Shown: positions 18,102 to 27,099, counted from the stretch's first letter. The stretch is DNA of 64,000 nt from CAVSUZ01 sp963791885 (GCA_963791885.1 CAWBUL010000006.1:372001-436000), one strand, 5' to 3'. Numbers and translations: made by a program. The notes: generated from the letters alone by a model not told the origin.

Positions 18102-20384
18102 TTAAAGTTTCAATGTGCGCAGGCGGAGAGCGTTTCCGACGACCGAGACGGAACTCAGCGACATGGCCAGGGCAGCAATGATCGGGCTGAGCAGGATGCC
18201 CAGTGCCGGATACAGCACGCCTGCCGCGATCGGGACGCCGACGGCGTTGTAGATGAAGGCGAAGAACAGGTTTTGACGGATGTTGCGCATGGTGGCTCGG
18301 CTGAGCGTCCGCGCCCGCGATCCCGGCGAGGTCACCCTTCACCAGCGTCACCCCGGCACTCTGGATCGCGACTTCGGTTCCGGTGCCCATGGCGATGCCG
18401 ACGTCAGCCTCAGCCAACGCTGGGGCATCATTCATGCCATCACCGGCCATGGCGACCACCTTGCCCTGGGCGCGGAGTTCCCGAACCACCCGGTGCTTGT
18501 CCTCAGGGAGCACGTCGGCCTCGACTTCCTCGATGCCGAGTTTGCGTGCGACTGCCTCAGCGGTTGTGCGGTTATCCCCGGTGAGCATGACAATACTGAC
18601 CCCGTTGCCCTTGAGCGCATCCAGCGCGCCGGAGTGGACTGCTTGATTGGATCGGCCACCGCGATGATGCCGCCCGGTTTCCCATCGGTTGCAAGGAAAA
18701 GAGCCGTGGCGCCATCCTGGCGAAGCTCGTCGGCCCGGTCCGCAAGCTCGCCAAGCGCGACGCCGAGATCGGCCATCAGCCTCGCGTTCCCAAGCGCGGC
18801 CCTCCGACCACCGATCAGGCCGGTCACACCCTTGCCGGTAACGGAGGCGAAATCCTTGGCGTCCTCAGGAGTAAAGCCGCGCTCGCGGGCGGCAATGGCG
18901 ATGGCCGCGGCGAGAGGGTGCTCGCTTGAACGTTCAAGGCTGGCGGCCAGCCTTAGCGCCTCCGCCTCGGAAAATCCGGGCCCAGGGACGACCTCGACGA
19001 CGCGCGGCTTACCCTCGGTCAGCGTGCCGGTCTTGTCGACAACCAGGGTGTTGACCTTCTCCATGCGCTCCAGGGCCTCGGCCGACTTAATGAGGACCCC
19101 GGCCGTCGCGCCCTTTCCGACGCCCACCATGATGCTCATGGGCGTGGCCAAACCGAGCGCACACGGACAGGCAATGATGAGGACGGAGACGGCGGCGATC
19201 AGCCCGTAGGCGAGCGCGGGGCTGGGGCCCCAGACGGCCCAGGCGGCGAACGACAGGATTGCCACCGCGATCACTACTGGGACAAACCAGCCTGCCACCA
19301 AGTCGGCCAGGCGCTGGATCGGCGCCCGGCTGCGCTGCGCCTCCGCGACCATCTTCACGATGCGCGACAGCACGGTGTCCGCGCCAACGTTCTCAGCGCG
19401 GATCACGAGTGCGCCGGTGCCGTTGACGGTACCGCCGATCACCTTGTCGCCCGCCTGCTTCTCGGCAGGCATCGGCTCACCGGTCACCATGGACTCGTCA
19501 ATGGCGCTTCCCCCCTCGATGACCTCTCCATCGACAGGCACGGCGTCACCGGGCCGGACACGCAGGTGATCGTTCACCTGCACCTCGGACAAGGGGATCT
19601 CCTCGTCCTCGCCGATAGCTGAGATCCGCCGGGCGGTCTTGGGCGCGAGGGTCAGGAGCTCGCGGATGGCACCACCGGTCCGCTCGCGGGCGCGCAACTC
19701 CATGACCTGCCCCAGCAGCACAAGCACTGTGATGACCGCCGCCGCCTCGAAATAGACCGCGACTGTTCCGCTGGCGCCGCGAAACCCTGCCGGGAATATG
19801 CCGGGACCCAGGGTGGCGACAACGCTGTAGGAGTAGGCAGCACCCGTTCCAAGTGCGATCAAGCTGAACATGTTGAGGCTACGGTTCACAACGGACCGCC
19901 AGCCACGCTGAAAGAACGGCCACCCGGCCCAGAGGACGACAGGACTCACTAGGGCGAACTGAACCCAGTTCGAAATCGCAGGCGACAAAAAGTGCAGGCG
20001 TCCGAGCAGCGGCAGGTGTCCGGCCATTTCGATGATGAGCACGGGGAGCGTCAGGACGAGGCCGATCCAGAATCGCCGCGTCAGGTCAGCGAGTTCGGGA
20101 CTGGGCGCCGTCACGGCAGTCGCGTCCAGAGGCTCCAGCGTCATTCCGCAGATCGGGCAATTGCCTGGGCTTGCCTGCCGCACCTGCGGATGCATCGGGC
20201 AGGTATAGACGATCTGCTGCCCAAAGGACGGAGGGGGCCCGCCGGGTGATCTCGTCGCTGACATCTTGGCGTCATTCGCCGCCCATAGGTGGAAATGTTT
20301 GTTGGGATGCGCGTGCGGCCGCTCGAGGAGATCGGGCGGTGGCATTCTGGTGTCCTTCCCCGGTTCGCGCACTTCCGTCTGCAT
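18102..20384 (-). pseudogene. copA: Copper/silver-exporting P-type ATPase (CopA-like), two frameshifts
   Basis: P1B ATPase with an N-terminal metal-binding module (YTCPMHPQVRQ, CPICGMTLEPLD) instead of an HMA domain. Then actuator VTGEPMPAEKQ, ACPCALGLATP, DKTGTLTEGKPR, GDGMNDAPALAEADVG and a C-terminus with YNAVGVPIAAGVLYP and MSLSSVSVVGNALRL, the copper-site residues of the CopA branch. The frame shifts near 18640 (after AVADPIKQST) and again near 18330 (after KGDLAG), so three segments are needed for one protein. The start is uncertain: the first ATG at 20384 or a later one. An FNR-like box at 20444 lies about 60 bases upstream. Cu(I) export is inferred from the family. Confidence 0.88.
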
Positions 20385-20443
20385 CGTAGTCTCGACGCGA
20401 TTTGTCTGCGAGTGCGGTCAAGCACATCTGATCAGAAGGAGCC

Positions 20444-20457
20444 CTGATGTAAATCAA
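20444..20457. promoter_or_regulatory. FNR/FixK-type box
   Basis: CTGAT-gtaa-ATCAA, with the palindromic core TGAT-N4-ATCA, lies between the divergent copA gene and the small exported peptide. It matches the TTGAT-N4-ATCAA consensus of FNR/Anr/FixK regulators at 9 of 10 positions. Confidence 0.6.
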
Positions 20458-20508
20458 TGCCGTTGCAACCGGTTGAGAGGAGTTGTCTCACGCGAAAGGA
20501 GCGCATTA

Positions 20509-20660
20509 TGGCTAGAACGAATTGCGCGGCCGGTATGGGCGTCCTCTTGCTCAGTTCGGCGACTCTCCTGACCAGCCTGTCCGCAGCTGCTCAGAGTTCA
20601 GATAATCCGATGACGACCCAGGACGTGTCCGGCTCGACGATGGAAGGGAACGTCTTCTAG
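20509..20660 (+). CDS. Small exported peptide
   Basis: A 49-residue ORF: a signal peptide (NCAAGMGVLLLSSATLLTSL, then SAAAQ) followed by a short polar tail (DNPMTTQDVSGSTMEGNVF). A purine-rich site (cgaaaggagcgcatt) precedes the ATG. It probably ends early compared with its ancestor. No function recognised. It lies downstream of an FNR-like box and divergent from copA. Confidence 0.5.
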
Positions 20661-20689
20661 CCCGCGTGAACGGCCAGTGCAGGGCGTGG

Positions 20690-21070
20690 CAGGGCCGAAA
20701 GCTGACGCTCGGAGGCCCGGCCGTCCCGTTCTGGCTCTCTACACCGGGGCGATATCTTGCCGCCCTGGCTGGTGCCAATCTCGTCTGGGAAAAGGCGGAA
20801 ATGCCGCTATATCGCCTCTGGAGCACGAGTTCACCATATTCGTCTTGGCTATCCATTGCACTGCGGTCGACATGCTGATCGCATCGAGCTCTCTCATTAC
20901 CGTCCTGGTGACCGTTGGATGCCCTGAATGGCCCCGTGGCGATTCGCCGATACCGCCGTCGGGCATACCTGGGCTTTTTCAAGCTGACCCCACACTGCCT
21001 TGGCTGGAGCGGGATTGGCGCCCTTGTTCCGAACGGTCGTAGACCCGCCCGTTGCCATGGCGTGGGGCCT
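20690..21070 (+). pseudogene. Decayed small polytopic membrane protein
   Basis: No open gene, but three frames carry successive pieces that join into a plausible membrane protein: YLAALAGANLVWEKAEMPLY with RLW, then FTIFVLAIHCTAVDMLIASS and VTVGCPEWPRG, then AGAGLAPLFRTVVDPPVAMA. At least two indels and one stop (near 20980) interrupt it. The layout resembles small uncharacterised membrane proteins seen beside metal genes. The family assignment is from memory and tentative. Confidence 0.5.
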
Positions 21071-21127
21071 GCCCGAGACAGCAGATGTTCTCAAGTAGCT
21101 GAGTGAGGGGTGTTGTGATCGCACTCT

Positions 21128-21168
21128 CTGATCCAAATCAACGACCGGCGCACGTGGGCGAGTATAAT
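21128..21168 (+). promoter_or_regulatory. FNR-type class II promoter
   Basis: The CTGAT-ccaa-ATCAA box (21128-21141) is followed by a perfect TATAAT (21163-21168). The box centre (21134.5) is about 41 bases before the expected transcription start near 21175, the position used by FNR/CRP proteins at class II activated promoters. The next ATG is at 21175, so the message may be leaderless. Confidence 0.65.
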
Positions 21169-21174
21169 TCCAAT

Positions 21175-21300
21175 ATGAGCACATATAAGCCGAGCCGGAA
21201 CTATCTCTCCTATAAAGCCTTCGTCGTGCCCGGCGCCATGTTCGCGATGGTCGCGACCGGAGCGGCGCCTCGCGCGCAGGTCTCTGAGGCGGGCACATGA
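21175..21300 (+). CDS. Small hypothetical protein, possibly leaderless
   Basis: A 41-residue ORF with a hydrophobic core (FVVPGAMFAMVATGAAPRAQ) resembling a signal peptide. Its ATG coincides with the predicted start of transcription from the FNR-type promoter. Its TGA overlaps the ATG of the next small membrane peptide, implying coupled translation. Function unknown. Confidence 0.5.
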   Translation: MSTYKPSRNYLSYKAFVVPGAMFAMVATGAAPRAQVSEAGT

Positions 21301-21422
21301 TGTCCGGCTACGCCTCAGGATACGGCGCGATGCTCTGGGGAATGGGGCTATTCTGGATCGTCGGAATCGGACTGCTCATCTTGGCGATCGTGGCCCTGAT
21401 CAAATACGTCATGAGCCGTTGA
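21297..21422 (+). CDS. Small single-pass membrane peptide
   Basis: A 41-residue peptide: a Gly-rich start (MMSGYASGYGAMLWGMG) then one helix (WIVGIGLLILAIVALIKY). Its start overlaps the previous stop (ATGA), and its own stop is immediately followed by the GTG of the methyltransferase. Peptides of this kind often sit in metal or oxidase operons, but I know of no defined role. Confidence 0.6.
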   Translation: MMSGYASGYGAMLWGMGLFWIVGIGLLILAIVALIKYVMSR

Positions 21423-22043
21423 GTGACCGCGAACCTGTATGATCGGTTTCTGCTGCCTCATCTTGTCGCATTGGCGATGCGGAACCATGTTCTCCGGCCT
21501 TTCCGGCACCGGATTGCCCAGTCGGCGGAAGGGCGCGTGCTGGAGATCGGCATCGGAACCGGTTTGAACCTGCCATTCTACACTGACCAAGTTCGTGAAG
21601 TGACAGGCGTGGATCCTTCGAACGCGTTGCTTGAGATGGCGCGGCGGCGGTGTTCCGTAATGAAAGGCGAGGTTAGGCTCATTCAGGGCTCTGGCGAAAA
21701 CTTGCCGTTTGAGCAGGCGAGCTTCGATGCAGTCGTGATGACCTGGACCCTGTGCAGCGTCGGCGACCCGCTCGCGACACTGCACGAAGCACGGCGCGTG
21801 CTACGGCCTGGCGGTCAACTGCTCTTCGTCGAGCACGGGCTTGCGCCTGATCCGGTAGTGAGGAAATGGCAGGACCGAGTGACACCCGTCTGGAGGCGGA
21901 TCGCGGGGGGTTGCCATCTCAACCGGAAAGCGGACGACTTGGTTCGCAACGCGGGTTTTGTGCTGGATGATCTCAGAACAGGATACCTTCGCGGCCCAAA
22001 AATCCTGACCTTCATGTATGAAGGTCGAGCGAAGCCATTCTAA
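21423..22043 (+). CDS. Class I SAM-dependent methyltransferase
   Basis: A 206-residue Rossmann-fold methyltransferase, starting at GTG 21423 immediately after the TGA of the upstream peptide. Motif I is VLEIGIGTGLNLPFY, the acidic end of strand 2 is VTGVDPSNALLEMA, and further motifs are GSGENLPFEQASFDAVVMTW and RVLRPGGQLLFVEHG. The last third has a WRRIAGGCHLNR stretch typical of the UbiE-like group that acts on small or lipid substrates. The arsenite methyltransferase cysteines are not evident, so ArsM is unlikely. It belongs to an apparent oxygen-responsive mini-operon (21175-22043). Confidence 0.82.
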   Translation: MTANLYDRFLLPHLVALAMRNHVLRPFRHRIAQSAEGRVLEIGIGTGLNLPFYTDQVREVTGVDPSNALLEMARRRCSVMKGEVRLIQGSGENLPFEQASFDAVVMTWTLCSVGDPLATLHEARRVLRPGGQLLFVEHGLAPDPVVRKWQDRVTPVWRRIAGGCHLNRKADDLVRNAGFVLDDLRTGYLRGPKILTFMYEGRAKPF

Positions 22044-22787
22044 AATCAAACGCAGACCCGACATCTCCTCCTTGATCCTGCTTCGAATAAGCCACCAGTT
22101 GATCGGGTATGAAGTTGCGAACCCGCAGAACATTGCAATCTGCACCATGAACCAGAACTCGAAGCTATGCACTTCCAACTTCGCGCCGAGCCCTTCCCGA
22201 AAAATCAGGAAGTACGCGATGCCATGAAGCCATACATCCCGATCTACCATGCAGCCAGGGACAACGTATCGGCCTTGACGGCGTCCAGAATGCCCTGGCC
22301 CACCGAAAGCCCACGCATCGGAGCGATCGTGAAGTACTGGAAGATGATGCCGAACGCATAGGCTGGGATGTAGTCCGCGATCCACGCGGCGAAGATGCGA
22401 TGACTGAAGAGGCTTTGCCAGCCGAGGGCCAACGCAATTGCAGGAAATGAGAACACGAGCCATTCGGCGCAGATGTCTCCGAGCGTGCAGCCGCTTCCGC
22501 GGTGCAAGGTGCCGTTCGCTACCATGATGGGAAACGGCGTCGGCCGCTTGTTGGGTGGCTCTTCCTCACGTTCCATCGCCACGTGCATTTTTCGTGGCCA
22601 GTCGGCCATCCGTAAAGTACTGCCGGAAGATCCACGCTGAGCCGAACAGGGCGACAACCGGCCAGACAATGTTCATAATCCACATATGTTGCGGGTGCTG
22701 AAACTCGTCGATTGCAATCAGCATCGCACACAGGCCCCCGGAGGCAACATAGGCGACCGACAGGTTATGAAACCAGCTGGGGAGCAT
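22038..22787 (-). pseudogene. DUF4396 membrane protein, frameshifted
   Basis: Polytopic membrane protein with the DUF4396 pattern: LSVAYVASGGLCAMLIAID, MWIMNIVWPVVALFGSAWIF at the N-terminus, then GDICAEWLVFSFPAIALALG and YAFGIIFQYFTIAPMRGLSV, and at the end YFLIFREGLGAKLEVHSFEF and CGFATSYPINWWLIRSRIK. The three parts lie in different frames, with breaks near 22590 and 22250. The frame also reads through the usual C-terminus into the convergent methyltransferase. The start at ATG 22787 fits the family. Function unknown; a role in metal homeostasis is only suggested by neighbours. Confidence 0.75.
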
Positions 22788-22844
22788 TTGCTTTGCGCTT
22801 CGCCATGGTTGAGAAACAGGACACGCCGGTACAGCGCAGCTTTC

Positions 22845-22942
22845 CCGGAGACGGTCTCCACATTGGGGAGACTCTTGATCGCGCGTGTAATGGCGTTCAC
22901 GCACCGCGCGCACGTCATCCCCTTCACATCGACCGTCAGCAT
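22845..22942 (-). pseudogene. Heavy-metal-associated (HMA/CopZ-like) domain fragment
   Basis: The minus strand from ATG 22942 reads MLTVDVKGMTCARCVNAITR then AIKSLPNVETVSG, the first half of a CopZ-like copper chaperone with its CXXC (CARC). After that the sequence no longer follows the fold and runs toward the DUF4396 gene. A deletion probably joined the two. Confidence 0.75.
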
Positions 22943-23236
22943 TCCTGGTTCCTGCCTCAGGATGTTCTACGAGACGAGATCGGACCTTCCGGCGTGGGAA
23001 GGTCAAAGGCAGACCAGTCATTCTCAGCCCGGCCAAACGGGCGTTCGCCGCTTAATGTGGGTCTAATTGCTGCCACGCTGTGATATTTTGGCTCGAAGGC
23101 GAGCATAATGGCCTGAGAGGCCGTCGGCGCGCGTTATCATTGTGCGATGAGGCGATCATCCCTGGTTCGTTCTTGGGAGGCACGAGCACGGCGGGCTGGC
23201 GTCATGTGCTCGCCCGTATTATCACACGGTACGTCG

Positions 23237-24313
23237 ATGGGAATTGCTGTGAACAAGATCGCTGCCGCCAAGACGTCTCGTTTTTTGCTTGCTCTTATGA
23301 TCGCCACAAACCTGGGCTTGGCTCCTGCCGCCCGGAGCCGTCCTCTTGCTCCAGCCGACGTTAGAGCCTCCACATCCGTAGACGACATTTCCCCCGGAGG
23401 TCCTTTCACACTAACTGATGATAGCGCTCGCAGTGTAACTCTTAAAACCTTCCTTGGCAGATGGCATCTAATAGTGTTCGGCTACACTGGCGATCCTGAG
23501 TGCTCCGAGGCTCTCCAAAAGATGGCTGCGGCAGTCCGACAACTGGGAGCCCAGCCATCGGTCATTGGTGCAATCCTGATCACCGTCGACCCTGCTCAAG
23601 ACACTCCGGAGAAGCTGCACCGCTACCTGTCTGGCTTCAGCCCTCGGGTTATCGGACTGACTGGAGATACGAAGCAGATTCAGGCGGTAGCGAACAGGTA
23701 TCAGGTCACTTACACTCCGGGCGACCCACTGCACTCCGGCGTAGACGAACTGAGTAAAACCAGGTTCGTTTACATGGTCGACCCGAAGGGTAAGGTCCGA
23801 GCGTTCTTGCCCGAATGGGTCAGCACGACTCACCTGACAAAGACAATTCGAGTGGCAATCGGAAATCTGCGAGTGCATAGCCCAATCAGAGTTTTGGTAG
23901 CCCGCGCGAAATCTGCCGGGCTCGGCAATCAACCGATGAGCTTGCGTGCCGGATCTGGTGAACAACCAATTCACCGAGCAAGCGGGAGCAATGGCTGTCC
24001 CGAGTTCAACACGGGACCAACCGGCGTCCCGCACGATAACGCCTGTTCTGGGATCGTCAGGGAATGTGTCTGTACCGAAGAAGCTGGATCGTGGCCGATT
24101 CATCTGGCCGCAAGCCAAGGACGGTGTGGTATCGCTGACGATGGCGCAGTTGTCGATGCTGTTGGAATCGATCCACCGGCGCGCGATGGCCTGGACGGCG
24201 AAGCCGGAAGTTGTTGTCTGAACGCAGAATTCTGTGCGGCGGTGGCAACTCTTTCTGGTACGTATCCTCCGAATCGGATAGGCTCATGCGATGTCGGAAG
24301 CGCTGTCGCCTGA
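23237..24313 (+). CDS. SCO1/SenC-like thioredoxin-fold protein lacking copper ligands, chimeric C-terminus
   Basis: The N-terminus from ATG 23237 has a signal peptide (SRFLLALMIATNLGLAPAARS). The body follows SCO proteins: GGPFTLTDDSARSVTLKTFL, HLIVFGYTGDPECSEALQ, ILITVDPAQDTPEKL, FVYMVDPKGKVRAFLPE. SCO proteins deliver Cu to cytochrome oxidase through a CXXXC and a distant His. Here GYTGDPEC keeps only one cysteine and the VDELSKTRFVY segment lacks the usual His, so copper transfer is unlikely. The ORF continues to 24313, but its last 120 codons overlap an IS66 remnant in another frame. The native C-terminus was therefore probably lost, somewhere after IGNLRVHS. Confidence 0.7.
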   Translation: MGIAVNKIAAAKTSRFLLALMIATNLGLAPAARSRPLAPADVRASTSVDDISPGGPFTLTDDSARSVTLKTFLGRWHLIVFGYTGDPECSEALQKMAAAVRQLGAQPSVIGAILITVDPAQDTPEKLHRYLSGFSPRVIGLTGDTKQIQAVANRYQVTYTPGDPLHSGVDELSKTRFVYMVDPKGKVRAFLPEWVSTTHLTKTIRVAIGNLRVHSPIRVLVARAKSAGLGNQPMSLRAGSGEQPIHRASGSNGCPEFNTGPTGVPHDNACSGIVRECVCTEEAGSWPIHLAASQGRCGIADDGAVVDAVGIDPPARDGLDGEAGSCCLNAEFCAAVATLSGTYPPNRIGSCDVGSAVA

Positions 24314-24510
24314 GGAGCAGATCACGGCTCTGCGTCGCGAGTTGGCGCAGCGGGAGGCGATCATCCCGGCGCGCGAGGCAGAACTCGCGGAAGCGGCCGT
24401 CGTCAAGGCAAGACTGACAGCGGCGCTGCTGGAGATCGAGCAGATCAAGATGCAGCTGGCGACGCTGCGACGGCAGCGCTACGGCCGGTCCTCGGAGAAA
24501 TTGGATAGCA
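24070..24510 (+). mobile_element. IS66-family remnant (tnpB 3' end and tnpC 5' end)
   Basis: Two pieces lie in order. TnpB C-terminus: KKLDRGRFIWPQAKDGVVSL then MAQLSMLLESI, stop 24219-24221. TnpC N-terminus from ATG 24291: LSPEEQITALRRELAQREAI, then LRRQRYGRSSEKLD. The tnpC coding sequence is cut after about 70 codons (near 24505), before the catalytic domain, and the tnpB start is absent. No terminal inverted repeats seen. The element is inactive; one end fuses to the SCO-like gene and the other to the TPR array. Confidence 0.82.
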
Positions 24511-24588
24511 ACATTCACGAACCAAATTGGGGGAAGGCTCTTTACGCATGCGCATAGATCAAGAAATTCGCAGCACTGCGGCTGTTTC

Positions 24589-25735
24589 TTACCCGAGACT
24601 TTGAAGCACCTCCGCGAGCAGATGTCGGCTCGCCAGCGTGTCGGGATGCTGCGGCCCGAGTTCGGGGCTGGCAGCTTGCTTTGCGGCGACGTCTTCGATG
24701 ATGGGCAGAGCGTGGGCCGCGCGGCCGAGATTGTTGAGCACCTCCGCGAGCAGATGTCGGCTCGCCAGCGTGTCGGGATGCTGCGGCCCGAGTTCGGGGC
24801 TGGCAGCTTGCTTTGCGGCGACGTCTTCGATGATGGGCAGGGCGTGGGCCGCGCGGCCGAGATTGTTGAGCACCCGCGCGAGCAGATGTCGGCTCACCAG
24901 GGTGCTGGGATGCTGCGGGCCGAGTTCGACGCTGGCAGCTTGCTTTGCGGCGACGTCTTCGATGATGAGTAATGCATCGGCCGAACGGCCCACAGTGTTG
25001 AGCACGTTTGCGAGCAGATGTCGGCTCACCAGGGTGCTGGGATGCTGCGGGCCGAGGTCGGCGCTGGCAGCTTGCTTTGCGGCGACGTCTTCGATGATAG
25101 GTAATGCATCGGCCGAACGGCCCACAGTGTTGAGCACGTTTGCGAGCAGATGTCGGCTCACCAGGGTGCTGGGGTGCTGCGAGCCGAGGTCGGCGCTGGT
25201 GGCTTGCTTTGCGGCGACGTCTTCGATGATGGGTAAGGCATCGGCCGGGCGGCCGAGAGCGTTGAGCACGTTTGCAAGCAGATGTCGGCTCACCAGGGTG
25301 CTGGGGTGCTGCGGGCCGAGGTCGGCGCTGGTGGCTTGCTTTGCGGCGACGTCTTCGATGATGGGCAGAGCGTCCGCCGCGCGGCCGAGAGCGTTGAGCA
25401 CCCGCGCGAGCAGATGTCGACTCGCCAAGGTGCAGGGATGCTGCGGCCTGAATTTCGGGCTGGCGGCTTCGTTTGCGGCGACGTCTTCGATGACGGGCAG
25501 AGCGTCCGCCGTGCGGCTGAGCCTGTCGAGCATAACTGCGAGCACCCGTCGACTCGCCAGAGTGTCAGGATGCTGCGGCCCGAGTTCGGCGTTGGCGGCT
25601 TGCTTTGCCGCGACGTCTTCGATGATGGACAGAGGGACGGTCGCGCGGCCGAGGCTGTCGAGCAAAACTGCGAGCAGATTTCGGCTCGCCAGAGTGTCGG
25701 GATGCTGTGGCCCGAGATCCGGGCTTGCGAGGTCA
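24589..25735 (-). pseudogene. TPR repeat protein fragment
   Basis: The minus strand encodes eight full and one partial 44-residue tetratricopeptide repeats of the kinesin-light-chain/TPR_12 type (consensus LGPQHPDTLASRHLLA, VLNNLGRAAHALPIIEDVA). It stops at 24589-24591. There is no start codon of its own in frame: the first repeat begins where the response-regulator gene ends, and the frame then passes antisense-free through that gene's 3' end. It is therefore the C-terminal repeat block of a larger protein, such as an NB-ARC/TPR regulator, stranded by rearrangement. Confidence 0.75.
24600..25730 (-). repeat. Tandem 132-bp repeat array (TPR units)
   Basis: Eight to nine head-to-tail units of 132 bp (for example the gatgtcggct element at 24621, 24753 and 24885). 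Neighbouring units are nearly identical in the 3' half and more diverged toward 25700, as expected from local duplication. The period is exactly 44 codons. Confidence 0.9.
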
Positions 25736-26407
25736 TTCGCACGCGGCGAGAAGGTAACCGATGCCACGTACAGTATGGAGTGTGACGTTTGCCTGGGCGT
25801 CGGCGAGCTTGCGGCGCAGCCGATGGACCAGCACCTCCAATGCGTTTGAGCCAAGTGTCGTGCCGAAGTCGTAGAGGTTCTGCTCCAACATCTCGCGGGT
25901 GACGACGTTGCCCTGGCGACGGAGGACAAATTCCAGAAGGGCGATTTCGCGAGGGGAAAGAAGCACCCGCCTGCCATTCACCCTGGATTGGTGCGTGATG
26001 GTGTCAAGTGCAATGTTGCCCATTTCGAGCTGGAGGCCCAGCGCGGCATTCGGTCGGCGGAGAAGGGCACGGATGCGGGAGATCAGCTCCGCCATGTGGA
26101 ACGGTTTGACGAGGTAATCGTCGGCACCTTCATCAAGGCCTGTGACGCGTTCCTGCGGAGCATCGCGTGCCGTCAGGATCAGCACCGGGACATTGTTTCC
26201 GGCCCGGCGAAGCTGGCGAAGTAATGTGAGTCCATCCCCGTCGATCAGGCTAAGATCGAGCACGACCGCATCATATGGGGCGACGGCGAGGTGATCCTCG
26301 GCACCGGCAAGGCCTGGGGCGAGATCCACGACGAAGCCTGTCTTGACCAGAGCGACGCGAATAAGGGCGGCTAAATCGGTCTCGTCTTCGATAATGAGCA
26401 AGCGCAT
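25733..26407 (-). CDS. OmpR-family response regulator (orphan)
   Basis: A 224-residue regulator. The receiver has the acidic pocket (LLIIEDETDL), phospho-acceptor Asp in AVVLDLSLIDGDG, Thr in LILTARDAP and Lys in DDYLVKPFHM. The C-terminal winged helix has LLSPREIALLEFVLRRQG, EMLEQNLYDFGT and LEVLVHRLRRKL. It is of the QseB/PmrA kind and very close to the regulator at 29722. No histidine kinase follows: the TPR fragment starts at its stop codon, so the partner has been lost. A CTTAC-type repeat lies 25 bases upstream of the start, suggesting autoregulation. Confidence 0.9.
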   Translation of the reverse strand: MRLLIIEDETDLAALIRVALVKTGFVVDLAPGLAGAEDHLAVAPYDAVVLDLSLIDGDGLTLLRQLRRAGNNVPVLILTARDAPQERVTGLDEGADDYLVKPFHMAELISRIRALLRRPNAALGLQLEMGNIALDTITHQSRVNGRRVLLSPREIALLEFVLRRQGNVVTREMLEQNLYDFGTTLGSNALEVLVHRLRRKLADAQANVTLHTVRGIGYLLAACE

Positions 26408-26431
26408 GGGCGGAAGAATAAACCGTGGTGC

Positions 26432-26447
26432 TTACGCTGAGATTACC
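26432..26447 (-). promoter_or_regulatory. Candidate response-regulator site (11-bp direct repeat)
   Basis: CTTAC-gctgag-ATTAC, half-sites 11 bases apart, 25 bases before the regulator start. Same layout as at 27100-27115 and 34575-34590, and similar to the CTTAA-N6-CTTAA boxes of PmrA/QseB regulators. Confidence 0.5.
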
Positions 26448-26489
26448 AGTTCTGGCCGAGGGTTTTCGCCCCCGGCCAGAATGCCGCTC

Positions 26490-26906
26490 TCAGGCTGTTT
26501 TTACTTTGGTGAGAGACATCTGAACCCGGCAGGCTCCTGAATCCGATACGACAGACATTTGTTTGCCGTTGATCTGACCCGTGAGAATGCGGGAACCGTA
26601 GTAGTCTTGAAAGCTCCCGTTCGACGCCACGGGAACCCTGACGAGTACCATATCGTAGGGTTGGGTGGAGCCGGTATGCCACATGACGTAGCCGTTCCTG
26701 ACGTCAACGCGGGAAGTGAAGTCACCGACATTGCCGCAGCCGGGACTTTCAAAGTGAGTCAGTTGCGCTGCGCCTGAGTACAATCCGTCATATTGAGGTG
26801 ATGGCGTTGTGCTTGCGAGTGGACCCGGCATCGCACTGCACCCTGTCAGCCCCACACAGGTGATTGCAGCAATTCTAAGTAGGTGTTGCAGCATGGTGAT
26901 CCTCAT
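26490..26906 (-). CDS. Hypothetical lipoprotein
   Basis: A 138-residue protein with a lipoprotein signal (LLRIAAITCVGLTGCSAMPG, Cys after LTG). The mature part is small and beta-rich, with two cysteines (SPGCGNVGDF and DSGACRVQMSL) spaced like a disulfide, and repeated YDGLYSGAAQLTHFE, GQINGKQMSV stretches. A similar layout (small exported protein with GCP and PGC cysteines) is seen at 50238. No named family recognised. Divergent from 27222 and upstream of the orphan regulator. Confidence 0.7.
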   Translation of the reverse strand: MRITMLQHLLRIAAITCVGLTGCSAMPGPLASTTPSPQYDGLYSGAAQLTHFESPGCGNVGDFTSRVDVRNGYVMWHTGSTQPYDMVLVRVPVASNGSFQDYYGSRILTGQINGKQMSVVSDSGACRVQMSLTKVKTA

Positions 26907-27099
26907 GCAGAAGTGGACATACGGCTGTCGCAGATCCCGGATAAATTGGGTGGCAGCCGCGACCGTAGTTGCAGACGAGAATTACGAGCGGCTTACTACG
27001 TATCGGATCGCGCAAAATTGCGTATTGATTCCGAACGTGTCTATGCCGAATAACCGGTGATAATAATGCCGATACTACTCTCGACGCTCCGAGGTGTTT

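Noticed and set aside
20897..21298. A 133-codon minus-strand ORF
   Set aside because: Arg-rich, no family, and it overlaps a better-supported promoter and plus-strand pseudogene.
21423..22043. ArsM arsenite methyltransferase
   Set aside because: The conserved arsenite-binding cysteines are not present; only the general methyltransferase motifs are.
24600..25730. Possible CRISPR-like array
   Set aside because: The 132-bp units are contiguous coding repeats without unique spacers.
24638..25849. A 403-codon plus-strand ORF across the TPR array
   Set aside because: It is the reverse-strand shadow of the repeat units: Cys/Ser/Arg-rich and periodic with the 132-bp unit, while the minus strand gives clean TPR motifs.
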